Shown here: one piece after another, positions 1-6,272 of the stretch
How the letters are laid out: each line of letters begins with the position of its first letter
Position numbering within the stretch: the stretch's first letter is position 1
Assembly (NCBI GenBank): GCA_002748505.1
Contig: PDSN01000153.1
Coordinates: 1 to 13,247, forward strand
DNA: 13,247 nt
From: Gammaproteobacteria bacterium
GTDB taxonomy: Bacteria; Pseudomonadota; Gammaproteobacteria; Pseudomonadales; Halieaceae
Direction of reading: 5' to 3'
Position numbers and translations under genes: made by a program
Notes under the pieces: generated by a model
What the model saw: the letters and a program-made list of their open reading frames with translations, nothing else
What the model was told of the DNA's origin: nothing
The model's database searches: none

Positions 1-159
1 CGAATAAAAACCCAACACCTGCCCGGCGACAATCATTGCACCGGCACCTGCTATAGCGAATTTTGCACGCGCGATGCCGTGAAATGTCTCGGTGAAGATT
101 CCGAGAAAGGTCAGACCTAAAATAATGCCCGAAAGCAACATACTATCGGTCAATTCCAT
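1..159 (-). CDS. Membrane permease, N-terminal fragment (possibly SLC13/ArsB-NhaD type)
   Basis: Only the first 53 codons lie in the window; the reading frame is open through base 1. The ATG at 159 is preceded on the minus strand by AAGGA with a 7-nt spacer, a good ribosome binding site. The peptide has a short polar start (MELTDS), a hydrophobic segment at about residues 7-22, a TETFHGIARAKFA stretch, and a second hydrophobic segment from about 36 onward. A helix followed by a TE-x-x-H-type loop and a small-residue-rich helix is reminiscent of ion-transporter superfamily permeases (SLC13, CitMHS, ArsB/NhaD). That assignment is inference from one short fragment and another polytopic membrane protein is possible. 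The gene is divergent from the aminotransferase gene and has its own candidate promoter at 240-268. Confidence 0.6.
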   Translation of the reverse strand, partial: MELTDSMLLSGIILGLTFLGIFTETFHGIARAKFAIAGAGAMIVAGQVLGFYS

Positions 160-239
160 GGATGATTCCTTCAAGCAAGCGAACGACAACGGTATACCCC
201 GCCACCTGTTCTGTCCTGGAACACGTGGCGAGCCGACAC

Positions 240-268
240 ATTATAGATGTGAGTCTATGCAAGAAAAA
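240..268 (-). promoter_or_regulatory. Candidate promoter of the permease gene with an overlapping dyad
   Basis: On the minus strand a perfect TATAAT lies at 245-240, about 80 bases before the permease ATG. At 17-bp spacing the -35 position is a poor TTTTTC (268-263); a TTGCAT at 262-257 is too close. The -10 overlaps a perfect dyad, ATAGA-N6-TCTAT at 243-258, a possible operator. The MITE-like element begins only about 10 bases upstream of this promoter, so the insertion defines the upstream edge. Promoter and operator function are inferred from sequence only. Confidence 0.4.
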
Positions 269-277
269 GCAGAAACA

Positions 278-527
278 CTAGCCAGGATATTTCACCAGTA
301 AATGGAATTTTCGGACAAAAGGCCTTCGAGCGTTGCTCAAATATCATGAAAAGCGTAGCGATAGCTACAGTTTGAATGATTTTGGGCAAGATTCGAAGTC
401 ATTTTTTTCGAAAAACCATTTAGGCACATTTTGTACATTGGTTTTTGTTGCCACTTGTCACATAACCCGTTGGTATCAAATAAATAATAGTGGGCAAGCC
501 GCCGTACTGGTGAATTATCCGGGCTAG
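278..527. mobile_element. MITE-like element with imperfect terminal inverted repeats
   Basis: CCAGGATATTTCACCAGTA (282-300) and TACTGGTGAATTATCCGGG (505-523) are inverted repeats matching at 17 of 19 positions. They enclose about 204 bp with no convincing gene, and both outer sides carry CTAG (278-281 and 524-527), which could be a 4-bp target duplication or part of the repeat. The interior is AT-rich relative to neighbouring genes and holds small palindromes (GTAGC-GATA-GCTAC at 355-368, TTTTTCGAAAAA at 404-415). Size, inverted ends and lack of a transposase fit a non-autonomous miniature element. Ends beginning CC with a 4-bp duplication recall the IS1380 family, but that is from memory and unconfirmed. 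A related end lies at 13223-13245. Confidence 0.55.
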
Positions 528-535
528 CGACCCAC
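490..535 (+). repeat. Hairpin formed by the right end of the MITE-like element
   Basis: GTGGG (490-494) pairs with CCCAC (531-535). Inside, AGC (497-499) can pair with GCT (523-525), and CTGG (507-510) with CCGG (519-522) by one wobble, leaving an 8-base loop. The outer stem spans the presumed element boundary at 523/527, so it may be accidental. No U-tract follows, so it does not look like an intrinsic terminator. Confidence 0.3.
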
Positions 536-562
536 TCAAAACCTGTGAATTGATAACCCGCC

Positions 563-578
563 CCAAGTTTGCACTTGG
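563..578. promoter_or_regulatory. Perfect inverted repeat upstream of the aminotransferase gene
   Basis: CCAAGT (563-568) and ACTTGG (573-578) are perfect inverted repeats around TTGC, 66 bp before the aminotransferase ATG. The right arm overlaps a weak -35-like TTGGCC (575-580), followed at 17 bp by CTATGG (598-603). It could be a repressor operator, but such 6-bp dyads also occur by chance. Confidence 0.25.
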
Positions 579-644
579 CCACAGTCCCCCTGTTCTGCTA
601 TGGTTGCAGGCCCGTTTTACAGCGTTTACAAGCAAGGAATTCGC

Positions 645-1820
645 ATGCTGCAGTCATTTCATCCCCCCCAAAGAACCCTGATGGGCCCAGGTCCGTCAGA
701 TGTCAGCCCCCGTGTGCTAGGCGCACTGGGTCGCCCTACCATAGGTCACCTGGATCCACAGTTCATCACCTTGATGGATGAGATTAAATCGCTGCTGCAA
801 TACGCTTTTCAAACTGAAAATGCCCTGACCCTGCCTATTTCTGCGCCCGGTTCGGCGGGCATGGAAGCCTGTTTTGTCAATATTGTACGCCCCGGTGACA
901 AGGTCATCGTGTGTCAAAACGGCGTGTTTGGCGGCCGCATGCAGGAAAACGTCGAGCGCTGTGGCGCAACTGCGATTATGGTCCAAGATGAATGGGGCGA
1001 GCCGGTCAGCATCGATAAGGTCAAAGCCGCTTTTGCCGAGCATCCCGATACCTGTGTCCTGGCCTTCGTGCACGCGGAAACCTCCACCGGCGTGCGCTCC
1101 GATGCCAAAACCCTGTGCGCCCTGGCAGCCGAGCACGGCGCCCTGAGCATTGTCGATACAGTCACGGCTTTGGGCGGCATCCCCCTGGAAGTGGATAACT
1201 GGGGTGCGGATGCGGTCTATTCCGGCAGCCAGAAATGCCTGTCCTGTGTGCCCGGTATTGCCCCGGTGACCTTTAGCCCCAAAGCGGTGCAGCGCATCCA
1301 AAGCCGCGAGAGCAAAGTGCAGAGCTGGTTTCTGGATATGCAGCTTATCATGGGCTACTGGGGTGGTGACAGTAAGCGCGCCTACCACCATACCGCACCG
1401 GTCAATGCCATGTACGCCCTGCACGAGGCACTGCTGATTCTCAAGGAAGAGGGTCTGGAAGCTGCCCACGCGCGGCACCAGCGTAATCACACGGCGCTGG
1501 TCGCCGGACTTGAAGCGATGGGTCTGTCCATGCGCGTTGCCCCGGAGCACCGCCTGCCTCAGCTCAATTCCGTGGTGATTCCCGAAGGCGTAGACGACGC
1601 CGCAGTGCGCTCAGCCCTGCTTAAGGATTTCAATCTGGAAATTGGCGCGGGTCTGGGTGCCCTGGCGGGTAAGACCTGGCGTATCGGTTTGATGGGTCAC
1701 GCCTGCACCGAAGCCCACGTGATATTCTGTCTCACTGCCCTGGAGGCCGTGCTAGCGAGTCAGGGCGCGCCGATCAACCGTGGGGTAGCGCTGGGCGCCG
1801 CAAAACAAAAACTAAAATAA
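645..1820 (+). CDS. Class V pyridoxal-phosphate aminotransferase (alanine/serine-glyoxylate type)
   Basis: This 391-residue protein belongs to the fold-type I, class V aminotransferases that transfer an amino group from alanine, serine or a related donor to glyoxylate in the cytoplasm. Visible landmarks are the N-terminal LMGPGPSDVSPRVL, GSAGMEA (69-75) for cofactor phosphate contact, ETSTGV (145-150), D171 in SIVDTVTALGG for the pyridine nitrogen, SGSQK with the Schiff-base lysine K197, and R346 in WRIGLMG as the likely carboxylate-binding arginine. Length is normal for the family. The ATG at 645 has AAGGA 6 nt upstream; the in-frame ATG at 600 has none, so 645 is preferred. The asparaginase-domain gene follows after 26 bp, probably in the same operon. 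Donor specificity (alanine, serine, ureidoglycine) cannot be read from sequence. Confidence 0.93.
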   Translation: MLQSFHPPQRTLMGPGPSDVSPRVLGALGRPTIGHLDPQFITLMDEIKSLLQYAFQTENALTLPISAPGSAGMEACFVNIVRPGDKVIVCQNGVFGGRMQENVERCGATAIMVQDEWGEPVSIDKVKAAFAEHPDTCVLAFVHAETSTGVRSDAKTLCALAAEHGALSIVDTVTALGGIPLEVDNWGADAVYSGSQKCLSCVPGIAPVTFSPKAVQRIQSRESKVQSWFLDMQLIMGYWGGDSKRAYHHTAPVNAMYALHEALLILKEEGLEAAHARHQRNHTALVAGLEAMGLSMRVAPEHRLPQLNSVVIPEGVDDAAVRSALLKDFNLEIGAGLGALAGKTWRIGLMGHACTEAHVIFCLTALEAVLASQGAPINRGVALGAAKQKLK

Positions 1821-1846
1821 AACCATTGTGATAGCGGACATAGCTC

Positions 1847-2329
1847 ATGCAAATTGACATATTTACCACCGGCGGCACTATCGACAAAATCTATTTTGAC
1901 GATAAAAGCGACTACCAGGTCGGCCAGCCGGTGATTGGCGATTTGCTAAAGCGCGAGAAAGTCGCTTTCGACTTTACCGTTACCTCGCTGATGAAAAAAG
2001 ACAGCCTGCACATGGATGACGCCGACCGCAACACCGTGCGTGAAGCCGTGGCAGGCTGCAGCGCCAACCACGTACTCATTACCCACGGCACCGACGGCAT
2101 GGTAAACACCGCCAAGGCGCTGCGGGGCATTGCCGACAAAACCATCGTCCTCACAGGCTCACTCTCACCCGCAGCGTTTCAGCACTCCGATGCCATCTTC
2201 AATATCGGCTGTGCCATCGGCGCCGTGCAGGCCATGCCCCCCGGGGTATATATCGCGATGAATGGCAAGGTGTTCGCCGCCGATAAGGTGCGCAAAAATG
2301 TCGAGGCCAATCGCTTCGAAGCGCTGTAG
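1847..2329 (+). CDS. Short asparaginase-domain protein
   Basis: A 160-residue protein matching only the N-terminal domain of L-asparaginase/glutaminase. It has the first catalytic motif TTGGTID (7-13, nucleophile-type T11) and the second motif HGTD (80-83), followed by VLTGSLSP, SDAIFNIGCAIGA and GVYIAMNGKVF...KVRKN. Full asparaginases have about 330 residues with a second domain that completes the active site, so a truncation is one reading. However, single-domain proteins of about 160-170 residues ending near KVRKN..-RFE are, as I recall, a recurrent gammaproteobacterial family, so this gene is probably intact. Activity on asparagine is not demonstrated. Upstream spacing suggests cotranscription with the aminotransferase; the ribosome binding site is weak (AGCGGA). 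It converges on the hydrolase gene with a 37-bp gap. Confidence 0.85.
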   Translation: MQIDIFTTGGTIDKIYFDDKSDYQVGQPVIGDLLKREKVAFDFTVTSLMKKDSLHMDDADRNTVREAVAGCSANHVLITHGTDGMVNTAKALRGIADKTIVLTGSLSPAAFQHSDAIFNIGCAIGAVQAMPPGVYIAMNGKVFAADKVRKNVEANRFEAL

Positions 2330-2352
2330 GCGCACAGCCAGTATCACAAACC

Positions 2353-2386
2353 AGCGCGTCGGCACCCTATATTGCAGGTGCCGCGC
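2353..2386. terminator. Hairpin at the convergent gene junction
   Basis: CGGCACC (2360-2366) and GGTGCCG (2377-2383) form a perfect 7-bp stem. It extends to about 10 bp (GCG/CGC) if T2359 is bulged, and the 10-base loop contains the hydrolase stop codon. It lies between the converging asparaginase-domain and hydrolase genes and is GC-rich, but no T-run follows on either strand. It is therefore only a candidate bidirectional or factor-assisted terminator. Confidence 0.35.
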
Positions 2387-3011
2387 CGCTGACCTTGGTA
2401 AAGGCGTGAGCGGTATGACCGAAGGCGTGAATCTGCCAGTCGGCGCCCGCTTTGGTTAACTCATCCGCCAGCGCGGTCACAGCCTCCGGCGGCACCATCG
2501 GGTCTTCGTAGCCGTGCAGACAGAGCACCTTCGCGGAAATAGGCGTATTGGCGATATTGTCAGCGGGCATAAACAGTCCGTGAAAACTCACCACACCGCG
2601 CAGATCGCGCCCGGTGCGGGCGATATCCAGCACCGATAGACCGCCAAAGCAATAGCCAATCGCCGCCATACGGCTACTGTCCACCTCCGGCAGTGCTGCC
2701 ATGGCATCAATACCTGACAGCAAGCGCGCCTGCAACTCCGGACGATCTTCCACCAGTCGCGTCATCAAGGTGCTGTTTTCCTCGATGGTGGTGCCGCGCA
2801 CACCCACACCATAGACATCCAGGGCCACGCCAACGTAACCCAGCTCGGCCAGCCACCGAGCTTTGCCTTCCTCAAAGTCACTGCGACCAGACCAGGCGTG
2901 TGCCACTGCAACCGCTGGCCTGGGGGCTGTCATCGCATCATCATAGGCGACGTAGGCATCCATTGAGGTATCGCCGCATTGGTATGGTACTACCCGAGTT
3001 TGAATAGCCAT
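2367..3011 (-). CDS. Dienelactone hydrolase family protein, shortened C-terminus
   Basis: A 214-residue alpha/beta hydrolase. The nucleophile is C121 in GYCFGG, with D170 in HGYEDPMVPP and H202 in TAHAFT completing a Cys-Asp-His triad. AHAWSG (37-42) replaces the HEWWG-type loop of classical dienelactone hydrolases, so the glutamate that assists the cysteine there is alanine; I recall this in a gammaproteobacterial subgroup. The natural substrate is unknown. Relatives usually continue about 25-30 residues beyond the histidine (Y-x-x-x-A-D-x-R-x-W region), whereas this protein ends at FTKVSGAAPAI, so the C-terminal helix seems lost. The start has GAGGA about 9 nt upstream and lies 2 bp after the acyltransferase stop, implying one transcript. 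Confidence 0.88.
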   Translation of the reverse strand: MAIQTRVVPYQCGDTSMDAYVAYDDAMTAPRPAVAVAHAWSGRSDFEEGKARWLAELGYVGVALDVYGVGVRGTTIEENSTLMTRLVEDRPELQARLLSGIDAMAALPEVDSSRMAAIGYCFGGLSVLDIARTGRDLRGVVSFHGLFMPADNIANTPISAKVLCLHGYEDPMVPPEAVTALADELTKAGADWQIHAFGHTAHAFTKVSGAAPAI

Positions 3012-3013
3012 GG

Positions 3014-3790
3014 TTATGTTTCCTCAGTTACTTGAGTTTGGGATTGAGTTTCAGGGTACGCCTGTGGATCTAAGCGACGCATTTCCGCTTCAATCCATTG
3101 TTCTACCTCGCGCATCATCTGCGCGGGCTCTTTGCCCTGTGATGAAATCGGCGCGCCAATAGATACATCGATTGTACCTGGAATCAAGGCGAAACTGCGC
3201 CGTGGCCAGCAGCGCGCTGACGTTACGGCAATCGGCACAATAGAGGCGCCGGTGAGAACCGCCAGCCGCGATGCGCCGCTTTTATACACGCCTTGCTTAC
3301 CGCGCTCGGTGCGGGTTCCCTCGGGGAACATAATCACCCAGTGGCCAGTGTTCATCAGCTCCCTGCCCTGCGCGGCCACTTTATTCCACGCCTCCGTGCG
3401 GTTGCTGCGGTCGATGTGTACCATGTCCAGCCTTGCCAGCGCCCAACCAAAGAACGGGATTGCCAACAGTTCGCGCTTAAACACATAACTCAAGGGTTGG
3501 CGCATGATGGTTGGTAAAGCAAAAGTCTCCCAGGTGGACTGGTGTTTGGGACATAAAATTATCGGCTGGTTATCGCCTTTGGCGGGTAAATGCTCTGCGC
3601 CCATAACCCGGTATTTAACCCCGCCGATATGCTCAGCAAGCCAGATCATCGCCGACAGAAAGGGTTTGGCAACCCCGTAGTACAAGGTATCGCCGCGAGC
3701 AAAAACAGACCACAACAGCACAGCAATCGCACAGGGAATCAACACGATAATCCCAATCACCACGCAAACAACAGACCGCAGGAAATTCAT
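3014..3790 (-). CDS. 1-acyl-sn-glycerol-3-phosphate acyltransferase family protein (PlsC-like)
   Basis: A 258-residue membrane-bound acyltransferase that would transfer an acyl chain to lysophosphatidic acid or a similar acceptor in phospholipid synthesis. An N-terminal membrane segment (about 3-30) is followed by the catalytic motif HQSTWE (83-88), an HX4E form of the usual HX4D. FPEGTR (155-160) is the acceptor-binding motif, with GVYKSGA (167-173) and IVPIAV (184-189) after it. HX4E with a KHQS-x-WE context is, to my knowledge, common in one proteobacterial branch and not a sign of inactivity. The frame is open upstream to 4177, but that extension overlaps the divergent hydrolase gene. ATG 3790 has TAGGA 12 nt upstream; ATG 3802 is an alternative. 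It is followed after 2 bp by the dienelactone hydrolase gene. Confidence 0.88.
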   Translation of the reverse strand: MNFLRSVVCVVIGIIVLIPCAIAVLLWSVFARGDTLYYGVAKPFLSAMIWLAEHIGGVKYRVMGAEHLPAKGDNQPIILCPKHQSTWETFALPTIMRQPLSYVFKRELLAIPFFGWALARLDMVHIDRSNRTEAWNKVAAQGRELMNTGHWVIMFPEGTRTERGKQGVYKSGASRLAVLTGASIVPIAVTSARCWPRRSFALIPGTIDVSIGAPISSQGKEPAQMMREVEQWIEAEMRRLDPQAYPETQSQTQVTEET

Positions 3791-3931
3791 AAACCCAAAC
3801 ATTCCTAGTTTCACAGAACCGACCAACCACGAGCCTCGCTCAATGGTGTAATCACTAAATTCATGTATGTGAAGCAATAAAAAACCGTTACTATGGTGGA
3901 TTCTATCATTGCTTGCGAGGTAGCGGCAGTC

Positions 3932-4891
3932 ATGAAAGAGAATAAACCGGGCCTGCACGCCTTGGGCAATGGTGCCTGGGCCTGGCTTGCCAAAGATGGA
4001 ACCTGGGGATACAGCAACGCCGGGCTGATTACCGATGGCGATGCGGCACTGCTGGTAGACACCCTGTTTGACCTGAATCTCACCGACACGATGCTGCGTG
4101 CCATGCGCAACGCCGACCCGGCAGCGCACAATATCAACACCCTGGTCAACACCCACGCCAACGGTGATCACTGTCACGGCAATGTCCGTCTCGGCGACAT
4201 CGATATCATCGCCTCAAAAGCCAGTGCCGAAGAAATGACCGAATTGCCACCCGAGGCTCTGGCCGCCTTGATGGCATCCGCAAAAGAAATGGGCCCCGTG
4301 GGACAGTACCTGCTGCACTGTTTTGGCGATTTTAGCTTCGATGGCATACACCTGAGTATGCCCAACCGCACCTTTGAGGGCGAACTGGAAGTCGCCGTGG
4401 GCGATAAAACCGTGCAGCTTATCGAAGTGGGGCCGGCGCACACCCGGGGTGATATATTGGCCTACTGCCCCAACGACAAGGTTGTCTACACGGGCGATAT
4501 TTTATTCATTGAAGGCACACCTATTATGTGGGAAGGCCCCGTCGCCAATTGGATAGACGCCTGTAAGCGTATCGAGGCCATGGACGTAAGCGCCATTGTG
4601 CCCGGTCACGGCCCGATTTGCGATGCCAAAGCCGTGGCCGCCGTGCGCGAGTATTTAGAATACGTGCGCGACCAGGCCAGGCTGCGCTATGACGCGGGCA
4701 TGAACGTCTTAGAGGCCGCCAAAGACATCGAACTGACCCACTACAGCGATTGGTCAGAACCCGAGCGCATTGTGGTCAATGTGGACAGCCTGTACCGGGA
4801 ATTCGACCAAAGCCGCCAGCGCAGCGATATTTTCACCCTGTTCGACCAGATGGCCGAACTGGCAGGTTTTAAAACCTCTGACCAGCCATGA
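3932..4891 (+). CDS. Metallo-beta-lactamase-fold hydrolase
   Basis: A 319-residue protein of the MBL-fold hydrolase superfamily. The metal-site motifs appear in order: THANGDHCHGN (74-84), H170 in GPAHTRGD, D189 in YTGDILF, and H226 in VPGHGP. The first motif reads HANGDH rather than HxHxDH, so the second histidine is asparagine; I recall HANGDH as a recurring subgroup, which suggests altered metal coordination rather than a dead enzyme. A long helical tail after 235 probably caps the active site. The substrate cannot be predicted. ATG 3932 has GAGG about 11 nt upstream; an in-frame ATG at 3893 (13 residues longer) has no site. The stop overlaps the next ATG by 4 bp, indicating translational coupling. 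Confidence 0.88.
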   Translation: MKENKPGLHALGNGAWAWLAKDGTWGYSNAGLITDGDAALLVDTLFDLNLTDTMLRAMRNADPAAHNINTLVNTHANGDHCHGNVRLGDIDIIASKASAEEMTELPPEALAALMASAKEMGPVGQYLLHCFGDFSFDGIHLSMPNRTFEGELEVAVGDKTVQLIEVGPAHTRGDILAYCPNDKVVYTGDILFIEGTPIMWEGPVANWIDACKRIEAMDVSAIVPGHGPICDAKAVAAVREYLEYVRDQARLRYDAGMNVLEAAKDIELTHYSDWSEPERIVVNVDSLYREFDQSRQRSDIFTLFDQMAELAGFKTSDQP

Positions 4892-5211
4892 AACGCCAGC
4901 CAGACAAAACGGATCTGCGCCGCGAACTCCAAAACGCCACTGAGCAGTACTTGCGCGATGGCGGCAAGGTCAAAGAAATTCCAAGAGGATGCAGCGCCTA
5001 CCAAAACAACCAGCGACCAGCGGTGCTGGACAGCGGTTTTTTCGCCAAACCCAGACAGCCGCGCACGCCAGTCACCGAGGTCATTGCCGCCCTGGAGGCA
5101 CGTCGCCCCAACAAACCCACCTCCGCAAAGCCCCGCAAGAAAACACCGCGCAGCAAAGTAATTTACGACGATTTTGGTGAACCGATACGGCAGGTGTGGT
5201 TGCAGGAGTGA
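4888..5211 (+). CDS. Small basic protein with a GGKV-E-IP motif
   Basis: A 107-residue soluble protein, rich in Arg, Lys and Pro. Residues 8-33 (TDLRRELQNATEQYLRDGGK then VKEIPR) form a predicted helix ending in a glycine turn. The EQYLRDGGKVKEI string resembles the EEFLSRGGKVQEI region I recall from SutA, a Pseudomonas RNA-polymerase-associated regulator, and similar small gammaproteobacterial proteins. The middle is proline/basic and probably disordered (about 40-90), and the end IYDDFGEPIRQVWLQE may be a second conserved patch. No catalytic motif is seen. The start overlaps the MBL-fold gene stop (ATGA) and the end overlaps the DUF523 gene start. A nucleic-acid or RNA-polymerase contact is speculation. 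Confidence 0.7.
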   Translation: MKRQPDKTDLRRELQNATEQYLRDGGKVKEIPRGCSAYQNNQRPAVLDSGFFAKPRQPRTPVTEVIAALEARRPNKPTSAKPRKKTPRSKVIYDDFGEPIRQVWLQE

Positions 5212-6155
5212 TTGTCGAAGAGAAACCGCTGGTCGGTATCGGCGCCTGCCTCACCGGGCAGGCCGTGCGCTACGACGGCAGCGCAAAAGCGCTGCCCGAG
5301 GCTTTGAACGACTTTCCGCAGCGTTTTAGCTTCGCCCCATTTTGCCCGGAAACAGCTATTGGTCTTAGCGTCCCGCGCCCGCCTATTCAGATCATCGATA
5401 CCGGCAAGGGCCTGCGGGTAAAAGATGTGGCCACCGGCCAGCACGACTACAGTGCGGCGCTTGCCGCCAGCGTTCAGGCCTTCACTGCCCAGCACCCGTC
5501 GCTATGCGGTTATGTTGGCGTCTTTAAGAGCCCCAGTTGTGGCGTGTACCGCGTCAAACGCCACACACCACAGGGACAAGTGATCGCCAGAGACAGTGCC
5601 GGTCTGTTTGTCACCACCCTGGCAAAACAGATGCCCACACTGCCCGTTGCCGATGATACCTGGCTTAGTGACAGCGCCCGCCGCGATAGTTTTATCGCCC
5701 GCGTCCACCTGCGCCACGACAGCCTTGCCCTGCCAGACGCACCCAGCCCCGCCGAGCTTCAGAGCCTCTACCGCAACTACAAATACCTGCTCATGGCGCA
5801 TCACCCGCCCAGCTATCAAACACTGGGGCAACGCGTTGCCAACTACCGCCCCTGCGCCCGGACGTTTACAGCCGTGTTGACGCAGATGCACTATGCCCTC
5901 GGCCATATGGCCAGCCGCAAACAACATGCCAATACCCTGGCCCATATCGCAGGGTATTATCGCAAGAGCCTGTCCAGCGAGCAGCGCCAGGAGATCGCCC
6001 AGCAGATTGACTGTTACCGAAACGGTATCCTCTCGCGGGACGAGGTACTGCAAACGCTGCTGCACTGGCAGTCGGTTTCTCCCGTGGCCTATCTGTGCGA
6101 GCAAAAATACCTTGCCATCGCTCGGGCGCCAACAGACCAGCAAGACCGGGCATAG
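5208..6155 (+). CDS. DUF523 + DUF1722 protein (YbgA/TudS-like)
   Basis: A two-domain protein of about 315 residues. The N-terminal DUF523 domain (about 7-145) shows GIGACLTGQAVRYDG with C14, FCPETAIGLSVPRPP with C46 and FKSPSCG with C111. Three such cysteines bind a [4Fe-4S] cluster in the DUF523 thiouracil desulfidase TudS, so a cluster is likely here. The C-terminal DUF1722 domain (about 186-301) shows YKYLLMAHHPPSYQTLG, HANTLAHIAGYYRKSL and YRNGILSRDEVLQTLLHW, like E. coli YbgA. The exact reaction is unknown. The start is uncertain: GTG 5208 makes a GTGA overlap with the upstream stop, while GTG 5196 in the same frame adds four residues; neither has an ideal ribosome binding site. Coupling to the two preceding genes is likely. 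Confidence 0.9.
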   Translation: MIVEEKPLVGIGACLTGQAVRYDGSAKALPEALNDFPQRFSFAPFCPETAIGLSVPRPPIQIIDTGKGLRVKDVATGQHDYSAALAASVQAFTAQHPSLCGYVGVFKSPSCGVYRVKRHTPQGQVIARDSAGLFVTTLAKQMPTLPVADDTWLSDSARRDSFIARVHLRHDSLALPDAPSPAELQSLYRNYKYLLMAHHPPSYQTLGQRVANYRPCARTFTAVLTQMHYALGHMASRKQHANTLAHIAGYYRKSLSSEQRQEIAQQIDCYRNGILSRDEVLQTLLHWQSVSPVAYLCEQKYLAIARAPTDQQDRA

Positions 6156-6272
6156 TAAAACCTCAGCCCTTAAGTTCGCTCACCACAGTGACATCCCGCG
6201 GCGGTAGGCCAGCATTGCGACAAGGGCGCAGGCGCGTTACATTAGCCCAGCTACTAAAAACAGGGAAACCCC

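Noticed and set aside
92..301. 69-codon plus-strand frame
   Set aside because: It overlaps the start of the permease gene antisense, runs through its promoter and ends at the repeat; no family resemblance.
355..368. GTAGC-GATA-GCTAC hairpin, considered as an intrinsic terminator
   Set aside because: The stem is only 5 bp, the following T-run (minus strand) is short, and no gene ends there on either strand.
490..535. Possible riboswitch, ribozyme or integron attC site
   Set aside because: The paired segments and conserved bases did not match any riboswitch or ribozyme I know. The GTTRRRY core is not satisfied, and the inverted-repeat arrangement with 278-300 fits transposon ends better.
333..582. 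Small frames on both strands within the 278-527 element and just beyond it
   Set aside because: No ribosome binding sites or recognisable domains; the apparent protein similarity to the window end is explained by the nucleotide repeat.
717..1550. 277-codon minus-strand open frame
   Set aside because: It is antisense to the clearly identified aminotransferase; the translation has no recognisable domain and reflects GC-rich codon bias.
1847..2329. Asparaginase gene considered as a broken full-length asparaginase
   Set aside because: No C-terminal asparaginase domain remains downstream in any frame, and the end point matches the single-domain family as I recall it.
3791..4177. Upstream extension of the PlsC reading frame (387 residues in total)
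   Set aside because: The extension lies antisense to the N-terminal coding region of the MBL-fold gene, has no acyltransferase-like content, and the family normally starts at the membrane helix near 3790.
5502..6143. 213-codon minus-strand open frame
   Set aside because: It is the antisense shadow of the DUF523/DUF1722 gene, with no motif or ribosome binding site.
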